DNA of 56,769 nt from Chitinophagaceae bacterium (GCA_020847395.1 JADLCD010000078.1:1-56769); one strand, 5' to 3'; shown: positions 19,602 to 28,964, counted from the first letter of the stretch. Made by a program: numbers and translations. The notes: generated by a model not told the origin, from the sequence alone.

Positions 19602-20774
19602 ATGTATTCAAAAAACTTACTGCAAACCTGGCGCTGGTTTGGGCCAAATGACCCTGTTTCGCTCAGGGATATTCAACAGGCAGGCGCCCAGGGGATTGTA
19701 ACAGCGTTGCACCATATACCTCACGGTGAACTATGGACGAAAGAAGAAATCAATAAACGCATTGATGAATTAAAAAAAGGAGGGTTTGAATGGAGTGTGG
19801 TTGAAAGCTTAACCGTGCATGAAGACATTAAACAAAGAGCAGGCAACTATAAATTATATATTGAAAAATATAAACAATCTCTCGCTAACCTTGCGGCATG
19901 CGGTGTAAAAATTATTACTTATAATTTTATGCCGGTTAACGACTGGACACGTACTGATATTTATTATCCAATGGCTGATAAATCACAGGCATTATACTTT
20001 AACTGGAGCGATCTTGCATTATTCGATATTTACCTGCTGGGCAGAAAAGATGCTGAAAATGATTATCCGGCAGCCATACTGGCTAAAGCAACCCAAAAGA
20101 ATGATGATCTTACTGCTGCGCAAAAAGATGCATTGATCAATACCGTTTTATTCGGCATTCCCGGTGAAGAAAAAAGAACAACTGCAGGAATGAAAAAAGA
20201 ATTGGAAAAATATAAGGATATCGACAGGAAAGCGCTTAAATCAAATCTTGCATACTTCCTGCAGGAAGTAGCGCCGGTTGCCGCGGATCTGGGTTTGAAA
20301 CTGGCCATACACCCGGATGATCCTCCCTTTGATATATTGGGCCTGCCAAGAATTGTTTGCAACAGGCAGGACCTTATGGATATCATTTCATATTCCAACG
20401 CTCCGTCAAATGGCATTTGTTTTTGCACCGGATCATTAGGCGCAAATCCGGCCAACGACCTGCCTGATATGATCAATGAAGTAAATACGAGGATTCATTT
20501 TGCTCATTTGCGTAATACAAAAAGAGATAAAGAAGGAAACTTTTACGAAGCAGACCACCTGGATGGTGATACGGATATGTATGCCGTGATGAAAGCGCTC
20601 CTGAATGTTCAGCAATTGTCTTCCCTGCATATTCCATTCCGCCCTGATCACGGTCACCAGATGCTGGATGATATGGGAAAAGTGAACAACCCCGGCTATT
20701 CCGCTATCGGCCGTTTACGCGGGTTAGCAGAGCTGAGGGGTTTGGAATTGGGGATATTAAGAAGCGGGATATAG
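19602..20774 (+). CDS. uxuA: Mannonate dehydratase
   Basis: The ATG at 19602 gives MYSKNLLQTWRWFGPNDPV and 390 residues, the usual UxuA length (about 390-400). An upstream in-frame start is rejected because it would fall inside the terminator stem. Family motifs are IHPDDPPFDILGLPR, the FCTGSLGANP stretch near residue 273 and FRPDHGHQMLDD near 346, which supply metal ligands. The cytoplasmic enzyme converts D-mannonate to 2-keto-3-deoxygluconate in hexuronate breakdown. It is the clearest pointer to what the operon feeds on: the SDR upstream could supply mannonate. UxaC, KdgK and Eda genes are absent from the window. Confidence 0.95.
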   Translation: MYSKNLLQTWRWFGPNDPVSLRDIQQAGAQGIVTALHHIPHGELWTKEEINKRIDELKKGGFEWSVVESLTVHEDIKQRAGNYKLYIEKYKQSLANLAACGVKIITYNFMPVNDWTRTDIYYPMADKSQALYFNWSDLALFDIYLLGRKDAENDYPAAILAKATQKNDDLTAAQKDALINTVLFGIPGEEKRTTAGMKKELEKYKDIDRKALKSNLAYFLQEVAPVAADLGLKLAIHPDDPPFDILGLPRIVCNRQDLMDIISYSNAPSNGICFCTGSLGANPANDLPDMINEVNTRIHFAHLRNTKRDKEGNFYEADHLDGDTDMYAVMKALLNVQQLSSLHIPFRPDHGHQMLDDMGKVNNPGYSAIGRLRGLAELRGLELGILRSGI

Positions 20775-20813
20775 CTGGGTTTAGGGTTTGAAGTTTCAGG
20801 TTACAGGTTTCAA
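20775..20813 (+). repeat. Degenerate GGTTTAGGGTTT tract after uxuA
   Basis: Immediately after the uxuA stop, a GGTTT-centred word recurs with variation (GGTTTA, GGTTTG, AGTTTC, GGTTAC, GGTTTC). The tail can pair weakly with AAACTGTAA at 20818-20826. Confidence 0.5.
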
Positions 20814-20833
20814 CAATAAACTGTAAACACGTC

Positions 20834-21559
20834 CTATTTAAATCTTGACCATATTTCATAAATCGGTTGTCCTGCTGAGCTAAGCCCTGAATGAATCCAG
20901 TTGCCATCTTCTACTTTTCCATCAAAATGTAGTGATGAGCCGACCCTTGAATTATCCCTCGAGAAAAATTCAATATGCTCGGTGTATTTACTATTAGCAA
21001 AGGTATAGGTGCCGCCACCGGTTCCTGAAAATTCTCCTGTTTCTATATTTATAGCAGCCCATTGAAATCTTGTACCTGTCAATAGCTTTAATGTTCTCCT
21101 GGCTCTTAAAGGCATGTCGGCCATTTTATCGTCTTGTTTGCGTTGTGTAATGCGCCAGTTACCTGCAAGCGCGCCCTTGCCCTCATCCACTCTTTTCCAT
21201 TCCGTTCTTTCACCGTTTCCGTCTGTGGTGAGCATATTATTCTGAATGGAATAAGTATACGTCCTGGTTTTTCCTACCTGCGTTTTATCATCGCTATTGA
21301 ACTCAATGTTGAGCTTTACCTGGTTATTTTCAACAGCAAAGCTTCCTCCCCAGGTATTGATGAATTTTTTGCCTTCCTTATCGTATGTGGTTATCATGCA
21401 ATATCCGTCACTTACCAGCAGGGATGTGGTTGTATTATTATCGGCCACACTCCATGCACCGCTCAAAGGCGAAATACTTTTTAACGGATCGCTGAAGCCA
21501 AAAACAGCGAAGAGCAATACAATGACAATAAAAGATTGTAATAATGGCAAGCGTTTCAT
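20834..21559 (-). CDS. Secreted protein with two lipocalin-like repeats, unknown function
   Basis: This 241-residue protein has an N-terminal hydrophobic signal (LLQSFIVIVLLFAVFGF). The rest is an internal duplication. Copy 1 has LSGAWSVADNN, a GGSFAVENNQ element and FNSDDKTQVGKTRTY; copy 2 has LAGNWRITQRK, GGGTYTFANSKY and FFSRDNSRVGSSLHF. Each unit of about 110 residues opens with a G-x-W motif, as lipocalin-like proteins do, which suggests two small beta-barrels or one barrel from two halves. It lies alone on the minus strand, convergent with uxuA. I do not recognise a named family with confidence and assign no function; it is probably periplasmic. Confidence 0.75.
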   Translation of the reverse strand: MKRLPLLQSFIVIVLLFAVFGFSDPLKSISPLSGAWSVADNNTTTSLLVSDGYCMITTYDKEGKKFINTWGGSFAVENNQVKLNIEFNSDDKTQVGKTRTYTYSIQNNMLTTDGNGERTEWKRVDEGKGALAGNWRITQRKQDDKMADMPLRARRTLKLLTGTRFQWAAINIETGEFSGTGGGTYTFANSKYTEHIEFFSRDNSRVGSSLHFDGKVEDGNWIHSGLSSAGQPIYEIWSRFK

Positions 21560-21662
21560 GATCTGAAGATTTGATGATTTATTTCAGGGAGTGGGTTGGG
21601 CAAAGATAAAGAATGTGGCGTTTTTTGCGTCAACAGGATAGTTAATTTATCCCGTTAAATTC

Positions 21663-21694
21663 TTGGAGAACATGCATCTGTTCCTTTATTTTTG
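21663..21694 (+). promoter_or_regulatory. Bacteroidota-type promoter for the TonB-domain gene
   Basis: TTG at 21663-21665 is followed after 21 bp by TATTTTTG at 21687-21694, matching the TTG / TAnnTTTG promoter of Bacteroidota. Transcription would begin about 10 bases before the ATG at 21710. Confidence 0.5.
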
Positions 21695-21709
21695 CTTATT
21701 ATCATTTTT

Positions 21710-22474
21710 ATGAGAACACTATTCATTTTATTCACCCTGCCTTTTTATACCTGCTTATTTGCCCAAAAAGATAATAAAGTAAGCCTTTACGTTTTTGATG
21801 GCGACTGGAAATCCTGTAAAATAGAGCAGGCGAAATACCTGGGTTGTTTTAGAAAGTTAAGCGATACCGCATATCAATGGAAGTATTATCGTTTTGATGG
21901 GCCATTAATGGCAATCGAAACATATAAAGATAAAGAAGGGGATATTCCCCACGGTAAATTTGTATTTTTTGGCCCCGACGGAAAAGTTGATTCATCAGGC
22001 AATACTTATGATGGTAAGAAAAATGACTGGTGGTATTATATGACGGATTCCTCTACGTTGTTTCGCAAGGAAAAATATTCGCAGGGTAAATTGCTTGAAA
22101 GTATGGATACTACAGCAATCAGATTGGAGAGTGAGGAAAATCAAAGAAAATGGGATAGCCGGGTTGTAAAGGATGAAGTAGAAGCTTCTTTTGATGGCGG
22201 AGAGAAAGCCTGGGTAAAATATATTCAAAAGAATATTGAGTTTCCGGACAGGGCGAGAAATCTTAAAAAAGCAGGGATGGTAGTGATTCAGTTTATTATT
22301 GATAAAGCAGGAAATGTTACTGAAGTAGAAGTAGTACAATCTGTGGAATATTCTCTTGATGAAGAAGCTATACGGCTTATAAGGCAGGCGCCCAAATGGA
22401 ACCCGGCGTATAAGGATGGGCATACCATAAAAGCTTACCGAAAACAGCCACTTACATTCCAGTATCCGGGTTAA
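21710..22474 (+). CDS. Periplasmic protein with C-terminal TonB domain
   Basis: From the ATG at 21710 the product has 254 residues with a signal peptide (MRTLFILFTLPFYTCLFAQ). The middle has MORN-like repeats (GKFVFFGPDGKVDSSGNTYDGKKNDWWYY), and the last ~75 residues are a TonB C-terminal domain (KAGMVVIQFIIDKAGNVTEV...LDEEAIRLI). Unlike true TonB it has a cleavable signal and no Pro-rich spanning region. It is therefore more likely one of the many Bacteroidota periplasmic TonB-domain proteins than an energy transducer. It stands alone, with its own promoter-like sequence. Confidence 0.85.
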   Translation: MRTLFILFTLPFYTCLFAQKDNKVSLYVFDGDWKSCKIEQAKYLGCFRKLSDTAYQWKYYRFDGPLMAIETYKDKEGDIPHGKFVFFGPDGKVDSSGNTYDGKKNDWWYYMTDSSTLFRKEKYSQGKLLESMDTTAIRLESEENQRKWDSRVVKDEVEASFDGGEKAWVKYIQKNIEFPDRARNLKKAGMVVIQFIIDKAGNVTEVEVVQSVEYSLDEEAIRLIRQAPKWNPAYKDGHTIKAYRKQPLTFQYPG

Positions 22475-22504
22475 TGTTTCGTTGCAATCTTCTCTGCTTA
22501 ATTG

Positions 22505-22882
22505 TTACCCAAGCAATACATGCCTGTATTGAATATCGCTGATGGTGGAGGCTACACATACATCTGGTATAGCTTCATCTGCATACAACTCCAGGTTTTG
22601 CATTCTTTTACACTGATGATATATGACCGTTATTTTATTGGAGACAGGAGATGGGCTTATATCGGCAGTAGCGGTAATTGACCAAATATTATTATAAGCT
22701 GTATTTGCCTCGTTGCTGGCTCCGGAATAAATCACACTTGCAATATTCTCCGGAAAATTTGTAAGTCCGTTTTTATGCAACTCCGGTACAATAACAGGTG
22801 CCGCAATACCAATTTTTTTTGTGAGATTAAAAAAAGTAACGCCCGTAATCAGTATTAGTATTATTAAAAGTGCTTCGTTCAT
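22505..22882 (-). CDS. Small membrane-anchored protein, unknown function
   Basis: This 125-residue frame has one N-terminal hydrophobic helix (ALLIILILITGVTFFNL) and a soluble part with three Cys, including a YHQC...VCVAS pattern. Codon use resembles the neighbours. It follows the OmpA-family gene on the same strand by 79 bp and could be the last gene of that operon. I recognise no family. The start resembles a pilin-like or secreted leader, but no processing site is clear. Confidence 0.5.
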   Translation of the reverse strand: MNEALLIILILITGVTFFNLTKKIGIAAPVIVPELHKNGLTNFPENIASVIYSGASNEANTAYNNIWSITATADISPSPVSNKITVIYHQCKRMQNLELYADEAIPDVCVASTISDIQYRHVLLG

Positions 22883-22961
22883 TTTTCATCGTTTTTAACC
22901 GTGAATGAATATGTACACTTTTAATAACCGGTTGCTTAGATTTTGATACCCCTCGAAAATT

Positions 22962-25016
22962 TTATTGTACTAACTTATATTCAACTCTTCTGTTTCTTTC
23001 TCTTGCGGCAGGGTTATCTCTTCCGTCAATTGTTTCCGGTTCAAGAGGGCAGCATTCACCGTAAGCTTTGCCGGTTAGCCTTGCCTGGTTTATCCCTTTT
23101 TGCACAAGATATTTTATACATACGTCAATACGTTTTTGCGCCAACACCAGGTTGTATTCTTCAGAGCCTTTGCCATCAGTATAACCGCCAACCTCTATCA
23201 TAATATCAGGATTGTTTTTCATGAGCGATACAAGAGAATCGAGTTCAACATGTATGCCTTTATCAAGCGATGATTTATTGTATGAAAATTTAGCTATAGT
23301 AGCACGCTCATTCAGTTCATCAATTGCATTTTGTACCTCGCTGTCTTTTAAATGCTTAAGCATTGTCAGGCAAATTACAGAGTTATTGATTGTATCTGTT
23401 CCCGAATCAAAGTATACTGTATAGCTTTGTTCAAGCGGTTCATATCCTTCTTTTTGTGCTGTAATATCAAACCTGGATGCATTATTCAGGCTGAAACTGT
23501 AATTGCCGTTTTTATCTGTTTCCTCTGTAACAAAATTTCGTGAAATTCTTTTGGCACTTTTTATAGATAAAGAAACGCCTGACAGTGGTTGACCACTTTT
23601 GCAGTCAACAACCATCCCTTTAATAATTTGCTTATTATCCTGTTTCACGGCAAACATATCAAGGCAACATTCGCTATTCCTGTCAGAACTTAATATTCCT
23701 GTATTCCAAAGATTATCTTCATCGGTGCTTATATAGTATAAATCGTCTTTGGAAGAATTTATAGGATAACCGGCATTTTTGGGTTTATCCCAGTTTGAGA
23801 GTTGGAAATCGCCTTTTACCGAGTATATATCAAAGCCGCCCATTCCAATTAACCCGTTACTGGAATACAAAAGTGTTCTGCTCGTTTGATGATAGGAAGG
23901 AGCCAGATCATCTTCCGCGGTATTTACAGTATTGCCCAAATTGGTTACCAAAAGGGGATTTAAGTTACTGTCAAGCGGTGCAAACCACAGGTCGAATTTT
24001 CCGATACCGCCGGCACGGTCAGAAGCGAAAAGTAAATATTTATCGTCTGTAGTAATAAATGGTTGCGCTGTGTTGGAACCCTCTATATTCACAGGTTCTC
24101 CCAATTTTAGCGGCTTCGTCCAACCGGTATCTGTTTTTTTAGATTTGTAAATAGATGAAATTGTTTTGCCGTTTTCAACTTTCCATTTTGTAAAAAACAT
24201 GGTTCTTCCTTCGGCATCAAAAGTGGCCATTCCATTTTGATAACCTTCTTCTTCTGGGAAGTTAATTTTTTCAATTTTTTCAATTTTTGTACCATCAAAA
24301 GAAGTTTCATACAGGCTAACTGTATACATGGAAGTTTTAATGATGGAAGCGCTGTCGTTTTTTATGGAGGTAAATGCTACTTTTTCGTCTGATGAATAGT
24401 TCATTGCATATGCCGATGTATTTCCAGGCATGCGTATGGGAGTAGTGGTAAAAGTTTGTTTTTCTTTTGCCAGTTGTTGTTTAATAAATTTAAGATTCTC
24501 CAACTCACGGTCAGCGCCTGTTAAAAGCTTATCCATATTTGTATAAGCCTCCCTGAAGGCAGTAAATGCAGCAAGGGCATCATCGTATTTTTGATTTGCC
24601 CTGAGTGTAACACCGTACCAATAAAGGCTTTCAGGGTATGCATCTTTATCAAAATGAGTAGATTCTTCATACCATTTTTCTGCTTTTGCATAATTGTTGC
24701 AAAGCCTGTAGCTTTCTGCAAGATGGTAAACGGTTTCATTGTGTGTACTTAAATTAGATTTGCCCTTTATTTTCTTTTGAACGGCAAATGGGTTCGATCT
24801 TGCTGTTGTGGATACTTCTGTACTGAGATATTTTTCATAATACTGAATAGCTTCATAGTATTTTTTTTGTTTGAATAACTTTTCTGCTTTAACATAATAT
24901 CCCCGCCCGTTGCTTTGTGCAGAAACCTGTAAAACGTTTGTTGAACTAATCATAATTATGAATAGCGTGAAAAGCCGCAGTGATAATTTTGTATATAGTG
25001 TATTATTCAGGTGCAT
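22962..25016 (-). CDS. OmpA-family protein with TPR, PD40 propeller and CarboxypepD-like domains
   Basis: The 684-residue protein has a signal region, TPR-like repeats (about 30-175, AEKLFKQKKYYEAIQYYEKY), PD40/WD40-like propeller blades (about 190-440, LLFASDRAGGIGKFDLWFA), a carboxypeptidase-regulatory-like domain (about 467-545) and a C-terminal OmpA peptidoglycan-binding domain (about 575-684, VEVGGYTDGKGSEEYN...RRVEY). This is the usual partner of PorP/SprF genes in Bacteroidota. It is thought to link the outer-membrane T9SS apparatus to peptidoglycan, like PorE-type proteins. It is the third gene of a minus-strand operon, 9 bp after the SprF-like gene. Confidence 0.92.
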   Translation of the reverse strand: MHLNNTLYTKLSLRLFTLFIIMISSTNVLQVSAQSNGRGYYVKAEKLFKQKKYYEAIQYYEKYLSTEVSTTARSNPFAVQKKIKGKSNLSTHNETVYHLAESYRLCNNYAKAEKWYEESTHFDKDAYPESLYWYGVTLRANQKYDDALAAFTAFREAYTNMDKLLTGADRELENLKFIKQQLAKEKQTFTTTPIRMPGNTSAYAMNYSSDEKVAFTSIKNDSASIIKTSMYTVSLYETSFDGTKIEKIEKINFPEEEGYQNGMATFDAEGRTMFFTKWKVENGKTISSIYKSKKTDTGWTKPLKLGEPVNIEGSNTAQPFITTDDKYLLFASDRAGGIGKFDLWFAPLDSNLNPLLVTNLGNTVNTAEDDLAPSYHQTSRTLLYSSNGLIGMGGFDIYSVKGDFQLSNWDKPKNAGYPINSSKDDLYYISTDEDNLWNTGILSSDRNSECCLDMFAVKQDNKQIIKGMVVDCKSGQPLSGVSLSIKSAKRISRNFVTEETDKNGNYSFSLNNASRFDITAQKEGYEPLEQSYTVYFDSGTDTINNSVICLTMLKHLKDSEVQNAIDELNERATIAKFSYNKSSLDKGIHVELDSLVSLMKNNPDIMIEVGGYTDGKGSEEYNLVLAQKRIDVCIKYLVQKGINQARLTGKAYGECCPLEPETIDGRDNPAARERNRRVEYKLVQ

Positions 25017-25025
25017 GATGTATAA

Positions 25026-26015
25026 TTAAAAACGGGGGCAATAAAATGGTTTTGTTTGCATGGAGTTTTTACGCCACCATGTATAGGAAATGGAAACCTC
25101 CACGCTGTTGCGATTTATGGTCATGGCATCTTTTGTTGAAATGCCTGTATCATAGCTCATGCCTACGGTTAGTCCTTTATAATAAAAACCTGCAAATGGT
25201 GAAAGTGCATCATTAAATCTCATATTGGCGCCAACCATCAAATCAACATTTTCGCTGGCGTTAATTTGTACGTAAGCGCCTGCCATTTTCTCTTCATTAT
25301 TTCCCTGGCGCATATACAGAATATTAGGTACAATATTGAAGAAATCATTCAATATAATTCTTGCTCCTGCATGAGCACTATAGCGAATTGGTAACTGGTT
25401 TCTTTCGCCTGAACCTGAAATAAAAGGGTCTTTTGGCTGGCTTAAATGATATGCCGAGAACCCTGCAAACAGGTTTATTTTTTTATCTGGTGTAGCATCA
25501 TAATATAAAACACCTGCACCGGCATCAAACGTAAAAACAGACGGACGGGTTAAAACATCTGCTGATGTGGTATTGTGATTATATCCAAGGCCGGCAGCCC
25601 ATTGGTCACCAAATTGCAATTTGGTTGCATCAAATCTTCTGTTTATAAAGCCTGCCTGCATGGCCATCACCAGGTAATGATTTCCAAATCTTGCCCCTGT
25701 ATAAGCTGCGCTCAGGTAGGCATTCGAAAAATTGTATGATTTGTCTGACGATGACTGGTTGAGAATGTTTATACCAAGGTTAAGGTTTTTATTGGTAACA
25801 GCTTCTGCTGAAACACCTGTCGTAGTAAAAGTATTTTCATACTGGTTGCGCCAAACAGCAGATACACGGTAATCTCCTTCTATAGCGCCGGTTAATGCCG
25901 GGTTAAGCAGCATAGGCTGAATAAAGTATTGCGAAAAATGCGGGTCTACCTGGCTCATTACCCGGCTGCTCATCAGCAGTATCCACATACATGATATAAT
26001 CCTCAATATTCTCAT
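25026..26015 (-). CDS. PorP/SprF-family type IX secretion membrane protein
   Basis: The 329-residue protein has a signal peptide ending RVMSQ followed at once by VDPHFSQYFIQPMLLNPALTG, the signature start of PorP/SprF, and an outer-membrane barrel ending SISYTWWRKN. Known: SprF of Flavobacterium johnsoniae is needed for delivery and attachment of the type B-sorted adhesin SprB, and such genes usually lie next to their cargo. That is the case here: the type B adhesin gene ends 10 bp upstream. It is therefore probably the dedicated outer-membrane partner of that adhesin. Confidence 0.94.
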   Translation of the reverse strand: MRILRIISCMWILLMSSRVMSQVDPHFSQYFIQPMLLNPALTGAIEGDYRVSAVWRNQYENTFTTTGVSAEAVTNKNLNLGINILNQSSSDKSYNFSNAYLSAAYTGARFGNHYLVMAMQAGFINRRFDATKLQFGDQWAAGLGYNHNTTSADVLTRPSVFTFDAGAGVLYYDATPDKKINLFAGFSAYHLSQPKDPFISGSGERNQLPIRYSAHAGARIILNDFFNIVPNILYMRQGNNEEKMAGAYVQINASENVDLMVGANMRFNDALSPFAGFYYKGLTVGMSYDTGISTKDAMTINRNSVEVSISYTWWRKNSMQTKPFYCPRF

Positions 26016-26025
26016 CTCAAATCTT

Positions 26026-28332
26026 TTATCGTATTAAGTTTACAGTACCTTTTTTCAGGAATGTATCCTGGTCGCTTGTTCTCACTTTTACAACGTATAT
26101 GTATGGGCCAACAGGTTGTGCTATGCCCTTGCTTGTACCATCCCAACCTTTGGTATTATCATTGGTTTCGTAAATAAGCGCTCCCCATTGTGTATAAATT
26201 CTTATTTCTGCACCTGTTACTGTTGTTCCATATACTTTAAACACATCATTCTTGCCATCATGATTTGGTGTAAAAGCATTTGGAATGAAAAGATCTATTG
26301 CATTGCCTGCTAAATTCACGCTCACACTGGCCGTATCTTTACAACCATCTTCAGAAACGGCCATAACAGTAAAAGTGGTAGATGAATCTTTAAGTACCGC
26401 TGTTTGCATTTTTGCAGTTTGATTGGTAAACATAGCAGCAGGCGACCAGGAGAAAATTTCATATTCAACATTTGCATTAGTGCTGAGTGTAAAATTGCTT
26501 CCGCCAATTACTGCTCCTGTGCTGCTGGTTAGGGTAAGCGCTATGGATTTTATATCTGCATTTGCGGGTTTTATATCACTACAGCCTGATGCATTTGTTC
26601 CTTTTATATAATAAGTTCCGCTTTTATAAATCGCGTTATAGTTTGGTAACGCAATTGTTGCCTGTGCATCTGTAAAATAGGTATAAGTAAGTGCAGGCGT
26701 GCTTCCTGCAGTAACAGCAGGCAGCGTAAGGTTTATGGTAGCAGGTGCACAAACAAATACAGGATCAGTAACAACTACTGTTGGTATATCATTAATGATG
26801 ATTGTTGTTTTTGTGCTGTTGCTGCATCCATTATTGCTGAAATTATAGGTTACCTCGTATATATTTGGCGTAGATGCTGCTAAATTTATTTCTCCTGTTG
26901 CTGCATTAATGCTTAAGCCTGTAGCTGCGCTGAAAGTACCTCCTGTTTGTCCTGTAAGGGTTACCGCCACGGTACCGCTTTTGCAATACGGTATACCTCC
27001 GTATGAAATAGATGCTACCGGTAATGCGGTAACAGTTACGGTATGTTGAGAAACCGATGGTCCATTATGCCCTGCTGCACTTGCTGATATTGTTGCGTTG
27101 CCACTGAAAGATTGATTCCAGATTACTTCTCCTGTTAAAACATTGATTGAACCTGCAGAAAGAGGCGAAAGACTATAAGTAATACCTGTAGTGTTTGACG
27201 CGGAAGCATTATAGGTTATTCTGCCGCTATCCTGGCAACGTGATGAAGTGGTGCCTGCAGTAAATACAGGCAAACCAACAGAAGGCGTTACGGTTACGGA
27301 AGCGCTGTTATTTGTATTATCAGGGTCTGCTTCCGTACCTGAAATAGTTGCTGTATTTTCATATGTTCCGGTTGCTTTTACAGTAGCCGTTACCGTTAAT
27401 GTTGCAGTACCCCCGTTTAAAATATTTCCTGCAAACCAAACACCGGTACTATTATTATAAGTTCCTTGTGTTGTGGCAGAGGAAACATAGGTATACCCCG
27501 AAGGTAGTATGTCATTTACTGTTACGCCTGTAGTATTACTTGCCCCGTTATTAAGAGCAGTAACTGTAAAAACAACATTAGTGCCGGCAGGTGCAGATGG
27601 ATTATCTACAGATTTGGTAATATTTCTGTCACTTGATGCTGCAACAGGAGTTGTTGTTATTGTAACGGAATTGTTAGATGATTGCGGGTCAAATAAATCG
27701 CTTGAAATAATAGCAGTATTTGCATAAATACCAGATGCATTTACAAGGGCGGTAATTTGTAAAACCGCATTGCTGCCATTGTTAAGGTTACCAATTGTCC
27801 ATATACCGGTGCTGCTGTTATAAGAACCTGTAGAAGGAGTAGCAGAAATAAAGGTATAGCCATTGGGAAGTAAGGTGCTAATGTTTGTTCCGGAAGTATT
27901 ATCTGAACCGTTGTTAATTGCAGTAATGGTGAAGGTAATATTGCTGTTAACAGGTGGCGACATATTGCTTGCAGTTGCAGTTACTGCTACATCAGCATTA
28001 CCCGCATTTACGGTAACAAATGCTCTATCGTATTGCGGGCTTGTAATAGACCTATCCGGTTTTATTGAACTTATTGCAGTTGATGAGGGTGACCAGTACC
28101 CGTTAAAATCAGTATAAATAGCAGTAATATCCTGCTGTGCAGATGCCGTATTGTTTAACAGGCCGATAAAAAAAATGATATAAAAAAAAGTAAGAAAGCT
28201 GTAGATCTTTGAAGACGGAGATATCCTGGTGCAGGTTTGTACGGTAATCCTCCGAAAAAATATATCAACATTTTTCCTCACCCGCAAAAAAAAAGCCCTT
28301 AAGGCCAAAATGTAGTTGGTCTTCATCATCAA
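26026..28332 (-). CDS. T9SS type B-sorted adhesin with DUF11 repeats
   Basis: This 768-residue surface protein begins with an unusually long basic leader before the hydrophobic signal (FLTFFYIIFFIGLLNNTASAQ, ending about residue 65). Two DUF11-type repeats follow at about 105-225 and 230-350 (FTITAINNGSDNTSGTNIS and FTVTALNNGASNTTGVTVN), then Ig-like segments. The C-terminus (about 680-768) is a gliding-motility-type CTD: LFIPNAFTPNHDGKNDVFKV ... WDGTSKGIAQPVGPYIYVV. This marks it for T9SS export by the type B route. It is the first gene of the operon with SprF-like and OmpA-like genes. Adhesion or gliding is inferred from this set; SprB itself is many times larger. Confidence 0.9.
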   Translation of the reverse strand: MMMKTNYILALRAFFLRVRKNVDIFFRRITVQTCTRISPSSKIYSFLTFFYIIFFIGLLNNTASAQQDITAIYTDFNGYWSPSSTAISSIKPDRSITSPQYDRAFVTVNAGNADVAVTATASNMSPPVNSNITFTITAINNGSDNTSGTNISTLLPNGYTFISATPSTGSYNSSTGIWTIGNLNNGSNAVLQITALVNASGIYANTAIISSDLFDPQSSNNSVTITTTPVAASSDRNITKSVDNPSAPAGTNVVFTVTALNNGASNTTGVTVNDILPSGYTYVSSATTQGTYNNSTGVWFAGNILNGGTATLTVTATVKATGTYENTATISGTEADPDNTNNSASVTVTPSVGLPVFTAGTTSSRCQDSGRITYNASASNTTGITYSLSPLSAGSINVLTGEVIWNQSFSGNATISASAAGHNGPSVSQHTVTVTALPVASISYGGIPYCKSGTVAVTLTGQTGGTFSAATGLSINAATGEINLAASTPNIYEVTYNFSNNGCSNSTKTTIIINDIPTVVVTDPVFVCAPATINLTLPAVTAGSTPALTYTYFTDAQATIALPNYNAIYKSGTYYIKGTNASGCSDIKPANADIKSIALTLTSSTGAVIGGSNFTLSTNANVEYEIFSWSPAAMFTNQTAKMQTAVLKDSSTTFTVMAVSEDGCKDTASVSVNLAGNAIDLFIPNAFTPNHDGKNDVFKVYGTTVTGAEIRIYTQWGALIYETNDNTKGWDGTSKGIAQPVGPYIYVVKVRTSDQDTFLKKGTVNLIR

Positions 28333-28454
28333 GGATATTGATTAGTTGGTGATTTTCAATTGGTCTGAATACCGAATTAACACATGATATTGCTTAATAT
28401 AAACTGGTGTTGGAAAAAGTTATTGTCTGATAAAAATATTTTTTAAATACAATT

Positions 28455-28488
28455 TTGATATATGGTAAGAAAAATATCGTATCTTTTG
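28455..28488 (+). promoter_or_regulatory. Candidate promoter for the CBS-domain gene
   Basis: TTG (28455-28457) and TATCTTTTG (28480-28488) lie 22 bp apart. The -7 box has one extra base compared with TAnnTTTG. A start about 34 bases before the ATG at 28527 fits. The flanks are AT-rich. Confidence 0.4.
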
Positions 28489-28526
28489 AAAGCCATATGT
28501 CATAATTGTAAACTAAAACTGTAAAA

Positions 28527-28964
28527 ATGAGAACGGTTGCCAATATCTTTCATCGCAAAGGTCGTCATAACATCACAATTACTCCAGATGTTACTGTTTT
28601 ACAAGCGCTTAAAATAATGTCAGAAAAAAATATTGGTTCAGTGATTGTGGTTGATTTTGATGGGCATTATTGTGGATTAGCCACAGAAAGAGACTATGCC
28701 CGTAAAGTTATCCTGCTTGGAAAATCTTCCAGCGATACCCCGGTAAGCGAGATTATGCTTGAGCATCTGCCAAAAATAACACTTGAACACACGCTGGAAG
28801 AATGTATGGAGATAATGACCGCACACAATATCAGGTATCTGCCTGTTTTTTTGAACAATGAGTTTTATGGAGTGCTTTCAGTGCTTGATATAGTAAAGGA
28901 AACCATACTTGCACAGCAGGAAACCATTGATCAACTGCACAATTATATACATTCTACTGTTTAA
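28527..28964 (+). CDS. Tandem CBS-domain protein
   Basis: The 145-residue protein is almost entirely one CBS pair: CBS1 at about 10-65 (VLQALKIMSEKNIGSVIVVD, ERDYARKVI) and CBS2 at about 78-135 (LEECMEIMTAHNIRYLPVF, GVLSVLDIVKE). Such stand-alone Bateman modules bind adenine nucleotides or similar ligands and act as sensors in the cytoplasm. No catalytic domain is attached and no partner gene is adjacent, so the target is unknown. It is transcribed singly from an AT-rich region divergent from the adhesin operon. Confidence 0.93.
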   Translation: MRTVANIFHRKGRHNITITPDVTVLQALKIMSEKNIGSVIVVDFDGHYCGLATERDYARKVILLGKSSSDTPVSEIMLEHLPKITLEHTLEECMEIMTAHNIRYLPVFLNNEFYGVLSVLDIVKETILAQQETIDQLHNYIHSTV

